DNA of 51,295 nt from assembly GCA_963849005.1 (NCBI GenBank), contig CAWKGC010000020.1:1-51295 (forward strand), written 5' to 3'. The notes beneath the pieces are model-generated. The model was not told the DNA's origin. It saw only the letters and a program-made list of their open reading frames with translations, and made no database searches. Every line of letters begins with the position of its first letter. Position 1 is the stretch's first letter. This DNA comes from CAWKGC01 sp963849005. Its GTDB lineage: Bacteria; Pseudomonadota; Gammaproteobacteria; Burkholderiales; Usitatibacteraceae. The position numbers and the translations under genes were made by a program. This document shows, one piece after another, positions 34,794 to 44,062 of this stretch.

Positions 34794-35342
34794 TCAATCG
34801 AAGCAGTCGGCCCGGGCGAGCGGCGTGCCGCCGGCGTCTTTGGGCTTCAGCAATGGCACCTCGCCCTCCAGGGGCCACGGAATTGCCAGCGCAGGATCGT
34901 TCCACAGGAGGCTGCGCTCGTGCTCGGGGGCATAGTAACCGGTGGCCTTGTACAGGAACTCCGCCGACTCCGACATCACCATGAACCCGTGGGCGAATCC
35001 CACCGGCACCCAGAGCATGCGTCGGTTTTCCGCGGAAAGCGTCACGGCGACCCAACGCCCGAAGGTCGGCGAGGAGCGGCGCAGGTCCACTGCCACGTCG
35101 TAGACCTCACCCGTGACAACGCGCACCAGCTTCGCCTGCGGCTGCGCGATCTGGTAATGCAGCCCGCGCAGAACGTTCTTCATCGAGCGCGAATGGTTGT
35201 CCTGCACGAACTCGGCATCGACGCCGGTGACCTCGCGGAATACGCGCCGGTTGTAGCTTTCGAAAAAGAAGCCGCGCGAGTCCCCGAATACATCTGGCTC
35301 GAGGATCAGGACCTCGGGGATTGCCGTGGGAATGGCACGCAT
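34794..35342 (-). CDS. rmlC: dTDP-4-dehydrorhamnose 3,5-epimerase
   Basis: RmlC, a 182-residue cupin that epimerises dTDP-4-keto-6-deoxyglucose at C3 and C5. Blocks: LILEPDVFGDSRGFFFESYN, VQDNHSRSMKNVLRGLHYQI with the catalytic His, KLVRVVTGEVYDVAVDLRRS, GRWVAVTLSAENRRMLWVPV, FAHGFMVMSESAEFLYKATG, the Tyr-containing YYAPEHERSLLWNDPALAIP. Complete; starts three bases after rmlA. Confidence 0.97.
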   Translation of the reverse strand: MRAIPTAIPEVLILEPDVFGDSRGFFFESYNRRVFREVTGVDAEFVQDNHSRSMKNVLRGLHYQIAQPQAKLVRVVTGEVYDVAVDLRRSSPTFGRWVAVTLSAENRRMLWVPVGFAHGFMVMSESAEFLYKATGYYAPEHERSLLWNDPALAIPWPLEGEVPLLKPKDAGGTPLARADCFD

Positions 35343-35345
35343 GGC

Positions 35346-36224
35346 CTAGAACACCCGGCCCTGGAGAACGTCGAGCAAGTATTGCCCATAGGCGTTCTTC
35401 TTCATCGGCTCGGCCAGCCGCTCCAGCGCCGCTGCGTTGATGTAGCCCATGCGGTAGGCAATCTCCTCCGGGCAGGAGATCTTCAGACCCTGGCGGCGCT
35501 CCAGCGTATGGATGAAGTTGGATGCCTCGATCAGGGATTCGTGCGTGCCGGTGTCCAGCCAGGCCGTCCCGCGCCCCATCACCTCGACCTCGAGCTGGCC
35601 CTCCTCGAGGTAACGGCGGTTCACGTCGGTTATTTCGAGCTCGCCTCGCACGGAGGGCTTGAGCGAAGCGGCGATGTCGCAAACCCTGTTGTCGTAGAAA
35701 TAGAGGCCGGTCACGGCATAGCGCGACTTGGGCGCCTTGGGTTTTTCCTCGATGCTGATCGCCCGGCCCTGCGCGTCGAACGCGACTACGCCATAGCGCT
35801 CTGGATCGTTGACCGGATAGGCGAACACCGTCGCGCCCTTTTCCCGCGCAGCGGCGCGGGCAAGCTGCGTCGTCAGGTCGTGGCCGTGAAAAAGGTTGTC
35901 CCCGAGCACCAACGCGCTGGGGTCTCCGCCGATGAAGTCACGGCCGATGAGGAACGCCTGTGCGAGCCCGCCGGGGTTTGGTTGCACCGCGTACGACAGG
36001 TGCAATCCCCACGACTTGCCGTCGCCCAGCAATTCCTCGAAGCGCGGCGTGTCAGAGGGGGTGGAGATGACCAGGATATCGGTGATGCCCGCGAGCATGA
36101 GCGTGGCCAGCGGGTAATACACCATCGGCTTGTCGTACACCGGGAGCAGCTGCTTGGAGACGACGCGTGTCACCGGGTACAGGCGCGTGCCCGAGCCGCC
36201 CGCGAGGATGATGCCCTTTCTCAT
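35346..36224 (-). CDS. rmlA: Glucose-1-phosphate thymidylyltransferase
   Basis: RmlA, 292 residues, makes dTDP-glucose from glucose-1-phosphate and dTTP. GIILAGGSGTRLYPVTRVVS, KQLLPVYDKPMVYYPLATLM, LSYAVQPNPGGLAQAFLIGR, LVLGDNLFHGHDLTTQLARA, GVVAFDAQGRAISIEEKPKA, GRGTAWLDTGTHESLIEASN and EEIAYRMGYINAAALERLAE. ATG 36224 is the family-typical start with GGAAG upstream. As written there is no stop codon between rmlB and this ATG, so the two read as one frame (see findings). Confidence 0.97.
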   Translation of the reverse strand: MRKGIILAGGSGTRLYPVTRVVSKQLLPVYDKPMVYYPLATLMLAGITDILVISTPSDTPRFEELLGDGKSWGLHLSYAVQPNPGGLAQAFLIGRDFIGGDPSALVLGDNLFHGHDLTTQLARAAAREKGATVFAYPVNDPERYGVVAFDAQGRAISIEEKPKAPKSRYAVTGLYFYDNRVCDIAASLKPSVRGELEITDVNRRYLEEGQLEVEVMGRGTAWLDTGTHESLIEASNFIHTLERRQGLKISCPEEIAYRMGYINAAALERLAEPMKKNAYGQYLLDVLQGRVF

Positions 36225-37289
36225 GATCGCCTTTCTTCCCGCGTAGTTCTTCTCGATCCAGTTGCGATAGCTGCCGCTCTTCACGCTCGCGACCCAGTCA
36301 GTGTTGTCGAGGTACCAGTTGACGGTCCTCGCGAGCCCGCTTTCCCAGGTCTCGCCAGGCATCCAGCCGAGTTCGCCGCGGATCTTGCCTGCATCGATCG
36401 CGTAGCGCTGGTCGTGGCCGGGCCGGTCGGCGACGAAGGTGATGAGATTGCGCCGGCCCTGCGCGACGGGCCGCAGGCGATCGAGCAGGTCGCAGATCGC
36501 GTGCACTACCTCGATGTTGCGCTTCTCGCTCGAGCCGCCGATGTTGTAAACCTCGCCCGGGCGCCCCGCCTCGAGCACGCGCCGGATCGCCGCGCAGTGG
36601 TCGCCGACATACAGCCAGTCGCGGACCTTGCTGCCCTCTCCATAGACGGGAAGCGGCTTGCCATCCAGCGCATTGGCGATCACCAACGGGATGAGCTTCT
36701 CCGGGAACTGGTATGGACCGTAGTTGTTGGAGCAATTGGTGGTGACGGATCGGCAGGCCGTACGTGTGGAAGTACGCGCGCACCAGGTGGTCCGAGGCGG
36801 CCTTCGAAGCCGAGTACGGGCTGTTCGGCGCATAAGGCGTGGTCTCGCTGAAAGCCCGGATCGTCCGCGCTCAGCGAGCCGTAGACCTCGTCGGTGGAAA
36901 CATGCACGAAACGGAAGGCCGCCTTCCCGGGGCCTTCCAGCGATCCCCAATGGGCGCTTGCCGCCTCGAGCAGCGAAAAAGTGCCGACCACGTTGGTCTG
37001 GATGAACACGGCCGGGCCGTGGATCGAGCGGTCGACGTGGCTCTCGGCGGCAAAGTGCACGATCGCGCGCGGACGGTGCTTGGCGAACAGCGGATTTCAC
37101 CAGCTCGGCATCGGCGATGTCGCCCTTCACGAAGTGATGTCGCGGGTCGCCTTCCAGCCGCGCGAGGTTCGCGAGGTTGCCGGCGTAAGTGAGAAGGTCG
37201 AGGTTGACCACCGGCTCGTCGCACCGGGCCAGCCAGTCGAGGACGAAGTTGGAGCCGATGAAGCCGGCGCCGCCGGTCACGAGAATCAT
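36225..37289 (-). CDS. rmlB: dTDP-glucose 4,6-dehydratase, frameshifted
   Basis: RmlB, an SDR enzyme making dTDP-4-keto-6-deoxyglucose. N-terminus MILVTGGAGFIGSNFVLDWL, VVNLDLLTYAGNLANLARLE; after a shift near 37100 HFAAESHVDRSIHGPAVFIQ, TNVVGTFSLLEAASAHWGSL, FRFVHVSTDEVYGSLSADDP; then the YxxxK region (AYFHTYGLP) in another frame; then NNYGPYQFPEKLIPLVIANA, KVRDWLYVGDHCAAIRRVLE and GELGWMPGETWESGLARTVN. Shifts near 37098, 36852 and 36755. The 3' end runs without a stop into rmlA in the present sequence. Confidence 0.93.
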
Positions 37290-38056
37290 CTTTCGCCTTT
37301 GCCCAGCTCGATGAGCTTCAAGTACTTGTGGAAGGTATTGCAGCAGCCGATCACGACGTGCGCGAAGCCGGGGCCCCCGTCGAGAAATCCCAGGCGCAGG
37401 AAATAGAACTTGATGAATCGCGCCAGCGGGCTCAACAACAACCTCGCGTAGCCCGCGCGAATGCCCTGCTTGTGCAGCGCTGCGGCATGCAGGGAGGTAT
37501 AGCGATTCTGCTTGGCCAGATAGGTGGCGATGTCCTCGGCGGAGTCGTGCAGCAGGTCGCCGTCGAGGCGGCCGACTTCCACCGTCGTGAGCACCGCTTC
37601 ATGCACTTCGTCGTTGCTCCAGCTCGCGTGGGTGCGGTCGAAAAGCCGCAAGGTCCAGTCCGGATAGCCCTCGCCGTGGCGCAGCCACACGCCGAGGAAA
37701 CGGTTGCGTCGCGCCATGCGCCACGCCTTGATCCGTGCGTCGCCCAGGGCGGATCGGATGCTGCCCGCGAGGCGGTCGGTGACGCGTTCATCAACGTCGA
37801 GGCACAGCACCCAATCATGCTTCGCGGCCGATACCGCATACTGCTTCTGCCGGCCGAAGCCGAGCCAGTCCCTGTGCACCACCCGCGCCCCAAGGCGCTC
37901 CGCGATCGCCACCGTGCCGTCCGTGCTCCCGGAGTCGACCACGAGGACGTCGTCCGCAAACGAAACGCTCGCGAGGCAGTGCTCGATCTGTCCGGCGGCA
38001 TTGAGGGCAATGATGGCGACGGTGATCGGAAGTTTCGGTTCTTCTGCATGCGCCAT
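37286..38056 (-). CDS. Glycosyltransferase family 2 (WaaE/KdtX-like)
   Basis: A 256-residue GT-A glycosyltransferase. ITVAIIALNAAGQIEHCLAS, VLVVDSGSTDGTVAIAERLG, VVHRDWLGFGRQKQYAVSAA, the DxD-type LCLDVDERVTDRLAGSI and GYPDWTLRLFDRTHASWSND match the WaaE/KdtX group that adds a beta-linked sugar to the LPS inner core. The C-terminus has a hydrophobic amphipathic part (PLARFIKFYFLRLGF). Stop overlaps the rmlB start by four bases, so it is the first gene of the rml operon. Divergent from waaC. Confidence 0.9.
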   Translation of the reverse strand: MAHAEEPKLPITVAIIALNAAGQIEHCLASVSFADDVLVVDSGSTDGTVAIAERLGARVVHRDWLGFGRQKQYAVSAAKHDWVLCLDVDERVTDRLAGSIRSALGDARIKAWRMARRNRFLGVWLRHGEGYPDWTLRLFDRTHASWSNDEVHEAVLTTVEVGRLDGDLLHDSAEDIATYLAKQNRYTSLHAAALHKQGIRAGYARLLLSPLARFIKFYFLRLGFLDGGPGFAHVVIGCCNTFHKYLKLIELGKGER

Positions 38057-38166
38057 CGGTTCGGATTCCGCGGTCTCCGGAAGGAAGCTGCCTTAGGGTG
38101 AGCCTGCCATTTTACCTTCCTCGCGCCCCGCTTGCCCCTTCCGATGCGACCCTCCTACAATTCGCC

Positions 38167-39129
38167 ATGCCCGAGACACGCGTCCTGATGGTGAAGCTGT
38201 CCTCGCTCGGCGACGTGATCCACAACCTTCCGGCGGTCTCGGAGTTGCGCCGCCATCGCCCCAACGCCCGGATCGAATGGGCGGTCGAGGAGGCTTACGC
38301 CGAACTCGTCCTGCTCCATCCCTCCGTCGAGCATGCGATTCCGGTGAACCTGCGGCGGCTGCGCAGGAACCTCGCGTCGCCGTCGGCCTGGAGCGCCTTT
38401 TCGCGCTCGCGCCGCAGCCTCACGCGGCACGCCTACGATGCCATCGTCGATACGCAGGGCCTGGTGAAGAGCGCCGTGGTCGCCGGTTTCGCCCGTGGCC
38501 CGGTGATCGGCTACGACGCGCAGAGCGCCCGCGAACCGCTCGCCGCGCGGCTTTACGACAAGACCTTCTCCGTCCCGCGCGATCGCCATGCGGTAGCGCG
38601 CAATCGCGCGCTGGTCGGGCTGGCGTTCGACTACGCGCCCGTCGGTCCCGCCGACTATGGGCTGTACCCGCCGGAACTGCCGCTTGCGTGGTTGGCCTCG
38701 CCTTCAGTGGTGACCTTTCTCCACGGCACCAGCCGAGCCGACAAGCTGTGGCCCGAGACCTCGTGGATTGCGCTTGGCAAGCTGCTTGCCGCGCAGGGAG
38801 CGACCATCGTCCTGCCTGGCGGGTCGGATGAGGAGCGCGATCGCAGCGCGCGGATCGCGAGTGCAATCCCGAATGCGGTCGCGGCACCGCCCCTGCGCCT
38901 TATCGAGGCCGCCGCGCTGCTGGCCCGGTCCCGCTCGGTGATAGGAGTGGACACCGGGCTCGCGCACCTCGCCGTTGCCCTGGCGCGCCCCACTGTGGGA
39001 ATCTACTGCGCCACCGACCCCGGCCTCACCGGGCTTTCGGGCGGCGCGCGCGCGGTCAATCTCGGCGCGCCCTGCGCGCCGCCCGACGTCCGTGATGTGG
39101 CCGCGGCGCTCGCGCGGCTTGCCGCCTGA
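38167..39129 (+). CDS. waaC: LPS heptosyltransferase I
   Basis: WaaC (GT9) adds the first heptose to Kdo2-lipid A. 320 residues: VLMVKLSSLGDVIHNLPAVS, IEWAVEEAYAELVLLHPSVE, YDAIVDTQGLVKSAVVAGFA, EPLAARLYDKTFSVPRDRHA, VTFLHGTSRADKLWPETSWI, VLPGGSDEERDRSARIASAI, VIGVDTGLAHLAVALARPTV and GIYCATDPGLTGL. ATG 38167 is chosen by family length; the frame is open 70 bases further upstream. waaA starts one base after its stop. Confidence 0.95.
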   Translation: MPETRVLMVKLSSLGDVIHNLPAVSELRRHRPNARIEWAVEEAYAELVLLHPSVEHAIPVNLRRLRRNLASPSAWSAFSRSRRSLTRHAYDAIVDTQGLVKSAVVAGFARGPVIGYDAQSAREPLAARLYDKTFSVPRDRHAVARNRALVGLAFDYAPVGPADYGLYPPELPLAWLASPSVVTFLHGTSRADKLWPETSWIALGKLLAAQGATIVLPGGSDEERDRSARIASAIPNAVAAPPLRLIEAAALLARSRSVIGVDTGLAHLAVALARPTVGIYCATDPGLTGLSGGARAVNLGAPCAPPDVRDVAAALARLAA

Positions 39130-39130
39130 C

Positions 39131-40386
39131 ATGGCCCGCACGCTCTACACCGCCCTGCTCTGGCTTGCCGCACCGGTCCTGTTCCTGAGGCTTCTCTGGC
39201 GCAGCCGCAAGCTGCCCGGCTATCGCCGCCACCTCGGCGAACGCTGGGGGACGCTGCCCGCGGACATCGCGCCCGGGGCCATCTGGATCCATGCGGTATC
39301 GGTAGGCGAGACCCGGGCGGCCGCGATCCTCATCAAGGCGCTGCATCGCCTCGACCCCGCAATCCGCATCCTGCTCACCCACATGACGCCAACCGGGCGC
39401 GCGACAGGCGAGGAGCTGTTTGGCGAGTCCGTGACCCGCGCGTGGCTTCCCTACGACTACCCATTTGCCGTGCGCCGCTTCCTCGACCGCGCCCGGCCAC
39501 GGCTGGGTCTCCTGCTCGAAACCGAGATCTGGCCCAACCTCATCGCCGAGTGCCGCGCGCGCCGGGTCCCGCTGTTCCTCGTGAACGCGCGCATGTCCCC
39601 GGACTCCGCGCGCGGGTACGCGCGCATTGCCTCGCTTTCCCGCGAGGCGCTGGCGGCGCTTGCCGGTATCGCGGCGCAGACCGAGGAGGATTCGGCGCGG
39701 CTGCGCGCCCTTGGCGCGCCCGACGTAGCGGTGACAGGGAACATCAAGTTCGACCTCGAGGTCGATCCCGTGGCCCGCATCCTCGGAGACGAGTTGCGCG
39801 ACCGCTTCGGGCGCAACCGCCGCGTGTGGATGGCGGCGAGCACGCGCGACGGGGAGGAGGATCTCCTCCTAACAAGGTTGCGCGGCGCCGCGATGCCCGT
39901 GGGCGCGCTGGCCGTGATCGTGCCGCGCCACCCGCAGCGCTTCGAGCAGGTTGCGGCACTCGCCGCTGCGCACGGCTTCAAGGTGGCGCGCCGCAGCGAC
40001 AGGGATGCCGTCGGCGCCGACGTGCAGGTCGTGATAGGCGACTCGATGGGCGAGATGCTGGCCTACTATCACGCCGCGGATTGCGCGCTGATGGGCGGAA
40101 GCCTCCTGCCGTTCGGCGGCCAGAACCTGATCGAGGCATGCGCGATGGGCACGCCCGTGGTGCTCGGGCCGCACACCTTCAATTTCGAGCAGGCTGCGGA
40201 AAGCGCAATCGGCGCGGGCGCCGCGTTGCGCGCCGGGAATGCCGACGAGGCAATGGCGGCGGTGGCGGCCCTGCTCGCAGACCCGGCGTTGCGCGGGAAG
40301 ATGGGGCGTGCCGCGCTCGATTTCGCCGCAGCCAACCGCGGGGCGGTGGGACGCCTGCTCGACTGGCTGGGCGACCACGCAAGTGA
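39131..40386 (+). CDS. waaA: Kdo transferase
   Basis: WaaA/KdtA (GT30) transfers Kdo from CMP-Kdo to lipid IVA at the inner membrane. ALLWLAAPVLFLRLLWRSRK is the N-terminal anchor; IWIHAVSVGETRAAAILIKA, LLTHMTPTGRATGEELFGES, LLLETEIWPNLIAECRARRV with the catalytic Glu, FLVNARMSPDSARGYARIAS, VTGNIKFDLEVDP, VIVPRHPQRFEQVAALAAAH, MGGSLLPFGGQNLIEACAMG follow. As written the frame misses its stop and runs on; the TGA at 40384-40386, just before the terminator, is the likely true stop if one base is wrong near the end. Confidence 0.93.
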
Positions 40387-40387
40387 A

Positions 40388-40407
40388 ACGGGCCGCAAGC
40401 GGCCCGT
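40388..40407. terminator. Intrinsic terminator between waaA and tolC
   Basis: ACGGGCCG, loop CAAG, CGGCCCGT: eight perfect pairs between the convergent waaA and tolC genes. T-rich on the minus side (TTTCACTT); weaker tail on the plus side. Confidence 0.8.
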
Positions 40408-40432
40408 CCCTGTTCGCGGCGCGAAGCCCCGT

Positions 40433-41758
40433 TCAGCTGTTGCCGAGCGCCCGGTTCACCTCCTCGAGGTCCGCATCGCTGAGCGTGCCGGCCGACGCCT
40501 TCAGTCGCAACGTGTTCATCAGGAAACCGTAGCGCACCTGCTGCAGGTCGCGCCGGGTCTGGAACAGCTGCTGCTGCGCGTTCAGCACATCGACCGAAGT
40601 GCGCACGCCGACGTCACGGCCGAGGATGGTGGAGTCGAGCTTGCTCTGGCTGGAGGCAAGCGCGCGCTCGAGCGCGGCCACGCCCGTGATGCCGTTGGTG
40701 ACGAAGAGGAAGTTCTGCCGCACCGACTGCGCCACGGCGCGGCGGGTCGTCTCCAGGTCCTGCTCCGCCTTGTCGCGCAGCGCCAGCGCCTCGCGAACCT
40801 TCGATTGCGTCGCACCGCCCGCGTACAGCGGCAGGGAGAGGACGATGCCGGCCTGCATGCTCTCGCCAAAGGGCGAAATGCCGCTCACCAGCGATCCCAG
40901 CGTCGCGGACGGATTGCGGTTGCCGGTGTAGCTCGCATTGAAATCCAGGGTCGGATAATGGCCCGCCTTGGCGCTGTCCACCTGCTGCTTCGCAATCTCG
41001 AATGCGGCGCGCGACACGGCCACCGAGTAGCTCGCATCGCTCGCGGAGGCGACCCACTCCTCGATCTTGTTCGGCTTCGGCTCGGCGAGCTTCAGGGGCT
41101 CGCGAAGAGGCGTGAGCGAATCGGGCAGCTTGCCGATGATCTGCCTGAGCGCCTGCCGCTTCACCTCGAGGTCGTTCAGGTCGACGATCTCCTTGGCCAC
41201 CGCCTGGTCGTAGCTCGCCTGGGCTTCGAGGGTGTCGACAATCGTCGCCGTGCCGACCTCGAAATTGCGCTTGGCCTGCGCGAGCTGCTCGGAGATCGCG
41301 ATCTTCTGCGCGCCCGAGAGCGCCACGTTGTCCTGCGCCAGCAGCACGTCGAAATAAGCCTGGGAGACGCGCAGGATCAGGTCCTGTCGCGCAATCTCGA
41401 GCGCCGCCTCGTTCTGCAGGAGCTGTTGCTTGGACTGGTCGATCGCGATCCAGTTCTGCCACCGGAAGAGTGGCTGGGTAAGCGTCACGGTGTAGGTGGA
41501 AGTATTGTAGTTCTGGTCGGGAATGCCGTTGCGGGTGCTGTCGATGTTGTACGCGGTGCCGGAAAGCGACAGGTTGGGCAGGTAGCCGGCCCGTGCCTGC
41601 GGCAGCTTTTCCTGCCCGGCACTGTAGTTGGCGACGGCGGCCTGCCAGGCGGGATCGCTCTGCTGCGCGTCTCGATAGATACCAAGCAGGTTGGCGGCCA
41701 TCGCGCCTTGCAGGGACAGCGCGCCGAGGGTGGCAGCAACGAGGATCCGAAGTTTCAT
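40433..41758 (-). CDS. tolC: TolC-family outer-membrane channel
   Basis: A 441-residue trimeric outer-membrane factor. Signal peptide MKLRILVAATLGALSLQGAM, then the TolC repeats: NLLGIYRDAQQSDPAWQAAV, GYLPNLSLSGTAYNIDSTRN, TVTLTQPLFRWQNWIAIDQS, LILRVSQAYFDVLLAQDNVA, second half HYPTLDFNASYTGNRNPSAT, GIVLSLPLYAGGATQSKVRE, RAVAQSVRQNFLFVTNGITG. It works with HlyD/ABC pumps; two such pumps are encoded in this window (at 5.5-9 kb and 43-46 kb). Complete, no shift. Confidence 0.93.
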   Translation of the reverse strand: MKLRILVAATLGALSLQGAMAANLLGIYRDAQQSDPAWQAAVANYSAGQEKLPQARAGYLPNLSLSGTAYNIDSTRNGIPDQNYNTSTYTVTLTQPLFRWQNWIAIDQSKQQLLQNEAALEIARQDLILRVSQAYFDVLLAQDNVALSGAQKIAISEQLAQAKRNFEVGTATIVDTLEAQASYDQAVAKEIVDLNDLEVKRQALRQIIGKLPDSLTPLREPLKLAEPKPNKIEEWVASASDASYSVAVSRAAFEIAKQQVDSAKAGHYPTLDFNASYTGNRNPSATLGSLVSGISPFGESMQAGIVLSLPLYAGGATQSKVREALALRDKAEQDLETTRRAVAQSVRQNFLFVTNGITGVAALERALASSQSKLDSTILGRDVGVRTSVDVLNAQQQLFQTRRDLQQVRYGFLMNTLRLKASAGTLSDADLEEVNRALGNS

Positions 41759-41874
41759 CTTTTTTCTCTTTCCGCTCTTGCCCGTCTTCAGGGTTTCCCC
41801 GTCGCGCACCCGGTCGGGCGCAATGTTCGGGACCTTGCTTGGATGCGCCATACGGCGCGCGTGGATGTGACATG

Positions 41875-42196
41875 TCAGTACACCGGCATCGCCGGATCGA
41901 TATCGCGGGCCCACGCGTCGATGCCGCCGCGCAGGTTGATCACGTCGCGAAATCCCTGCTGCGCAAGCCACATCGCCACTCGCATGCTGCGCGCGCCGTG
42001 GTGGCAGATCACCACCGTCGCCCTGTCGGGGTCGAGCTCCGCCCAGCCGCGAGGCGATCTCTCCCATCGGCACGGCGCGCGAGCCTTCGATGCGGCAATG
42101 CGCCGTTTCCCAGGGCTCGCGAACGTCGACAAGCTCCACTTCCTCGCGGTCGGTTGCAAGCCACGATTGCAGCTCACGGACGTCGATTTCCCGCAT
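41875..42196 (-). CDS. Rhodanese-like protein, one frameshift
   Basis: A single-domain rhodanese of about 107 residues. EIDVRELQSWLATDREEVEL, VDVREPWETAHCRIEGSRAV, PMGEIASRL, then after one shift near 42052 ELDPDRATVVICHHGARSMR with the catalytic Cys loop (CHHGAR), VAMWLAQQGFRDVINLRGGI and DAWARDIDPAMPVY. The loop lacks the CRxGx(R/T) of strict thiosulfate sulfurtransferases. It overlaps the pcm stop (TGATG) and precedes tolC, a common betaproteobacterial trio. Confidence 0.9.
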
Positions 42197-42848
42197 CAGA
42201 ATCGGAAGCGCGACGGGCGCGCCGCATTGACGAGAGGGGGAAGCTGGGTTTCGAACAGCTCGGCCCGGACCAGGGAGCCGGAGGCACCCTGCGCGGAGCA
42301 GCCGCCTTCATGACCGGCGCGTCCCCTACCACCGCGAAAAGCCGGCCGCCCTCGTTCAGGCAGGCGGCAAAGGCCTCGGGCAGGAGCGGCGTGGAGCCGG
42401 TGAGCACGATCAGGTCGAAGGGCGCCGCCGTGAGCGGCGCCCTCGCGCTGTCGCCCCAAGGAGCGTGACATTGCCGAGGCCCGCCCGCGCCAGGTTCGGC
42501 CGCCGCGGCCTGCAGATCTGGAAAGATCTCCGCGCTGGTGACGTGCTTCACGCGCCTCGCAAGCAGGGCAGTGAAGTAGCCGGAGCCGGTGCCGACTTCG
42601 TAGACGCGGTCTCGTGCGGCTGTACGGCGAGTTCCTGCAGCAGCCGCGCCTCGACCTTGGGCTGCATCATCGACTCGCCGTGACCGATCGGGATCTCCAT
42701 GTCGGCGAAGGCGAGGTCGCGCGTACTCGGCGGGCACGAAGTCCTCGCGCTTCACCTCGAAGAGCAGGTCCAGCACGTCCTGGTCGAGAACTTCCCAGGG
42801 GCGGATCTGCTGCTCGACCATGTTGAAGCGGGCTTGCTCGACGTTCAT
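42196..42848 (-). CDS. pcm: Protein-L-isoaspartate O-methyltransferase, frameshifted
   Basis: SAM-dependent repair methyltransferase for isoaspartyl residues. MNVEQARFNMVEQQIRPWEV, LDQDVLDLLFEVKREDFVPA, then, after shifts, VYEVGTGSGYFTALLARRVK (SAM loop), HVTSAEIFPDLQAAA, APFDLIVLTGSTPLLPEAFA, LNEGGRLFAVVGDAPVMKAA and the end LVNAARPSRFRF. About 215 residues after repair. Shifts near 42722, 42610, 42495, 42450 and 42285. This subfamily (MVEQQIRPWEV) groups with rhodanese and tolC. Confidence 0.88.
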
Positions 42849-42925
42849 CCCAGGGTTCCGGTGGCGAAATGCGGTGCTGGCAAAGGCGGAATTATAGCAA
42901 AGCGACCCCGTCTTGCCCGCGCCGG

Positions 42926-44056
42926 TCAGTCGAGCGTCTCGCGGTAACGCCTCATCGCGACAAAGCCGACGACCAGCAGGAACAGCGCAAGCGGCCAGAC
43001 ATTGGGCGCGATCTCCTGCCAGCCGTTGCCCTTCAGCAGGATGCCGCGGACGATGCGCAGGAAATGCGTGAGCGGCAGCACCTCGCCGATCGCCTGGGCC
43101 CACTGCGGCATGCCCCGGAACGGGAACATGAACCCGGAAAGCAGCATCGACGGCAGGAAAAAGAAGAACGTCATCTGCATCGCCTGCATCTGGTTCCTGG
43201 CGAGCGTGGAGAAGGTGAAGCCGAGCGGCAGGTTCGCGGCGATGAAGAGCACCAGCACCGACGAAAGCAGCACGAGGCTGCCCACCATGGGCACGGCGAA
43301 CAGGAACTTCGCCGCGGCGAGGATGACGGTCACCTGCACGTAGCCGACAGGATGTAGGGCACGATCTTGCCCAGCATGACCTCGAAGGGGCGCACGGGCG
43401 TGGCCAGCAGGTTTTCCATGGTGCCGCGCTCGCGTTCGCGCGTCATGGCGATCGAGGTCATCATCACCATCGTCATCGTCAGCACCACGCCGAGCAGGCC
43501 CGGGACGATGTTGTACTGGGTGATGCCTTCCGGGTTGTAGCGACGGTGCAGCCGCACCTCGAAGGGCGCCGGGCCGGCCTTCAGGTACGCGAGGCTGCCG
43601 GTGAGGTCGTGGTGCGAGCGCGACCTGGCCAAGCGTCAGCAGCGCCGCGACGGCGTTGCCCGTTGCGGCCGGGTCGGTGGCGTCGGCCTCGACCAGCATG
43701 GCCGGCTTGTCGCCCCGCTGCAGCGCGCGCGAGAAGTCCTCGGGGAACTGCGACCAGGAACTGCACGGCGCCATTGGCGAGCCATCTCTTCGGCCTCGGC
43801 GAGCGTGGCGGGCAGCGCCGTGACGCGGAAATAGCCGCTGTTTTCCATCGCCCGCACGATCGAGCGCGAGAACGTGCTCTGGTTCGGCGCTCACCACCGC
43901 CGTCGGCAGCGCCTTCGGGTCGGTGTTGATGGCGAAGCCGAACAGGACCAGCTGCATCACGGGAACGCCGACCATCATCGCGAAGGTGAGCCGGTCGCGG
44001 CGCATCTGCACGAATTCCTTGGTGAGCACCGCGAGGAAGCGCTGCCAGGAGAACAT
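42926..44056 (-). CDS. ABC-2 type permease (YhhJ/YbhR-like), frameshifted
   Basis: Permease of an ABC-2 exporter, about 375 residues. MFSWQRFLAVLTKEFVQMRR and DRLTFAMMVGVPVMQLVLFG form the first helix; FPEDFSRALQRGDKPAMLVE and ATGNAVAALLTL lie in the large periplasmic loop; VPGLLGVVLTMTMVMMTSIA, MTRERERGTMENLLATPVRP (the diagnostic RERExGTxExLLxTP motif), FLFAVPMVGSLVLLSSVLVL and QMTFFFFLPSMLLSGFMFPF follow, ending MRRYRETLD. Shifts near 43880, 43790, 43750, 43625 and 43350. Last gene of the TetR-controlled operon. Confidence 0.9.
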   Translation of the reverse strand: MFSWQRFLAVLTKEFVQMRRDRLTFAMMVGVPVMQLVLFGFAINTDPKALPTAVVSAEPEHVLALDRAGDGKQRLFPRHGAARHARRGRRDGSPMAPCSSWSQFPEDFSRALQRGDKPAMLVEADATDPAATGNAVAALLTLGQVALAPRPHRQPRVPEGRPGALRGAAAPSLQPGRHHPVQHRPGPARRGADDDDGDDDLDRHDARTRARHHGKPAGHARAPLRGHAGQDRALHPVGYVQVTVILAAAKFLFAVPMVGSLVLLSSVLVLFIAANLPLGFTFSTLARNQMQAMQMTFFFFLPSMLLSGFMFPFRGMPQWAQAIGEVLPLTHFLRIVRGILLKGNGWQEIAPNVWPLALFLLVVGFVAMRRYRETLD

Positions 44057-44062
44057 CGAACC

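Noticed and set aside
38975..42313. A 1,100-residue protein starting within waaC and running through waaA and antisense to tolC
   Set aside because: It is waaA plus antisense read-through past a lost stop; a terminator hairpin lies at 40388-40407.
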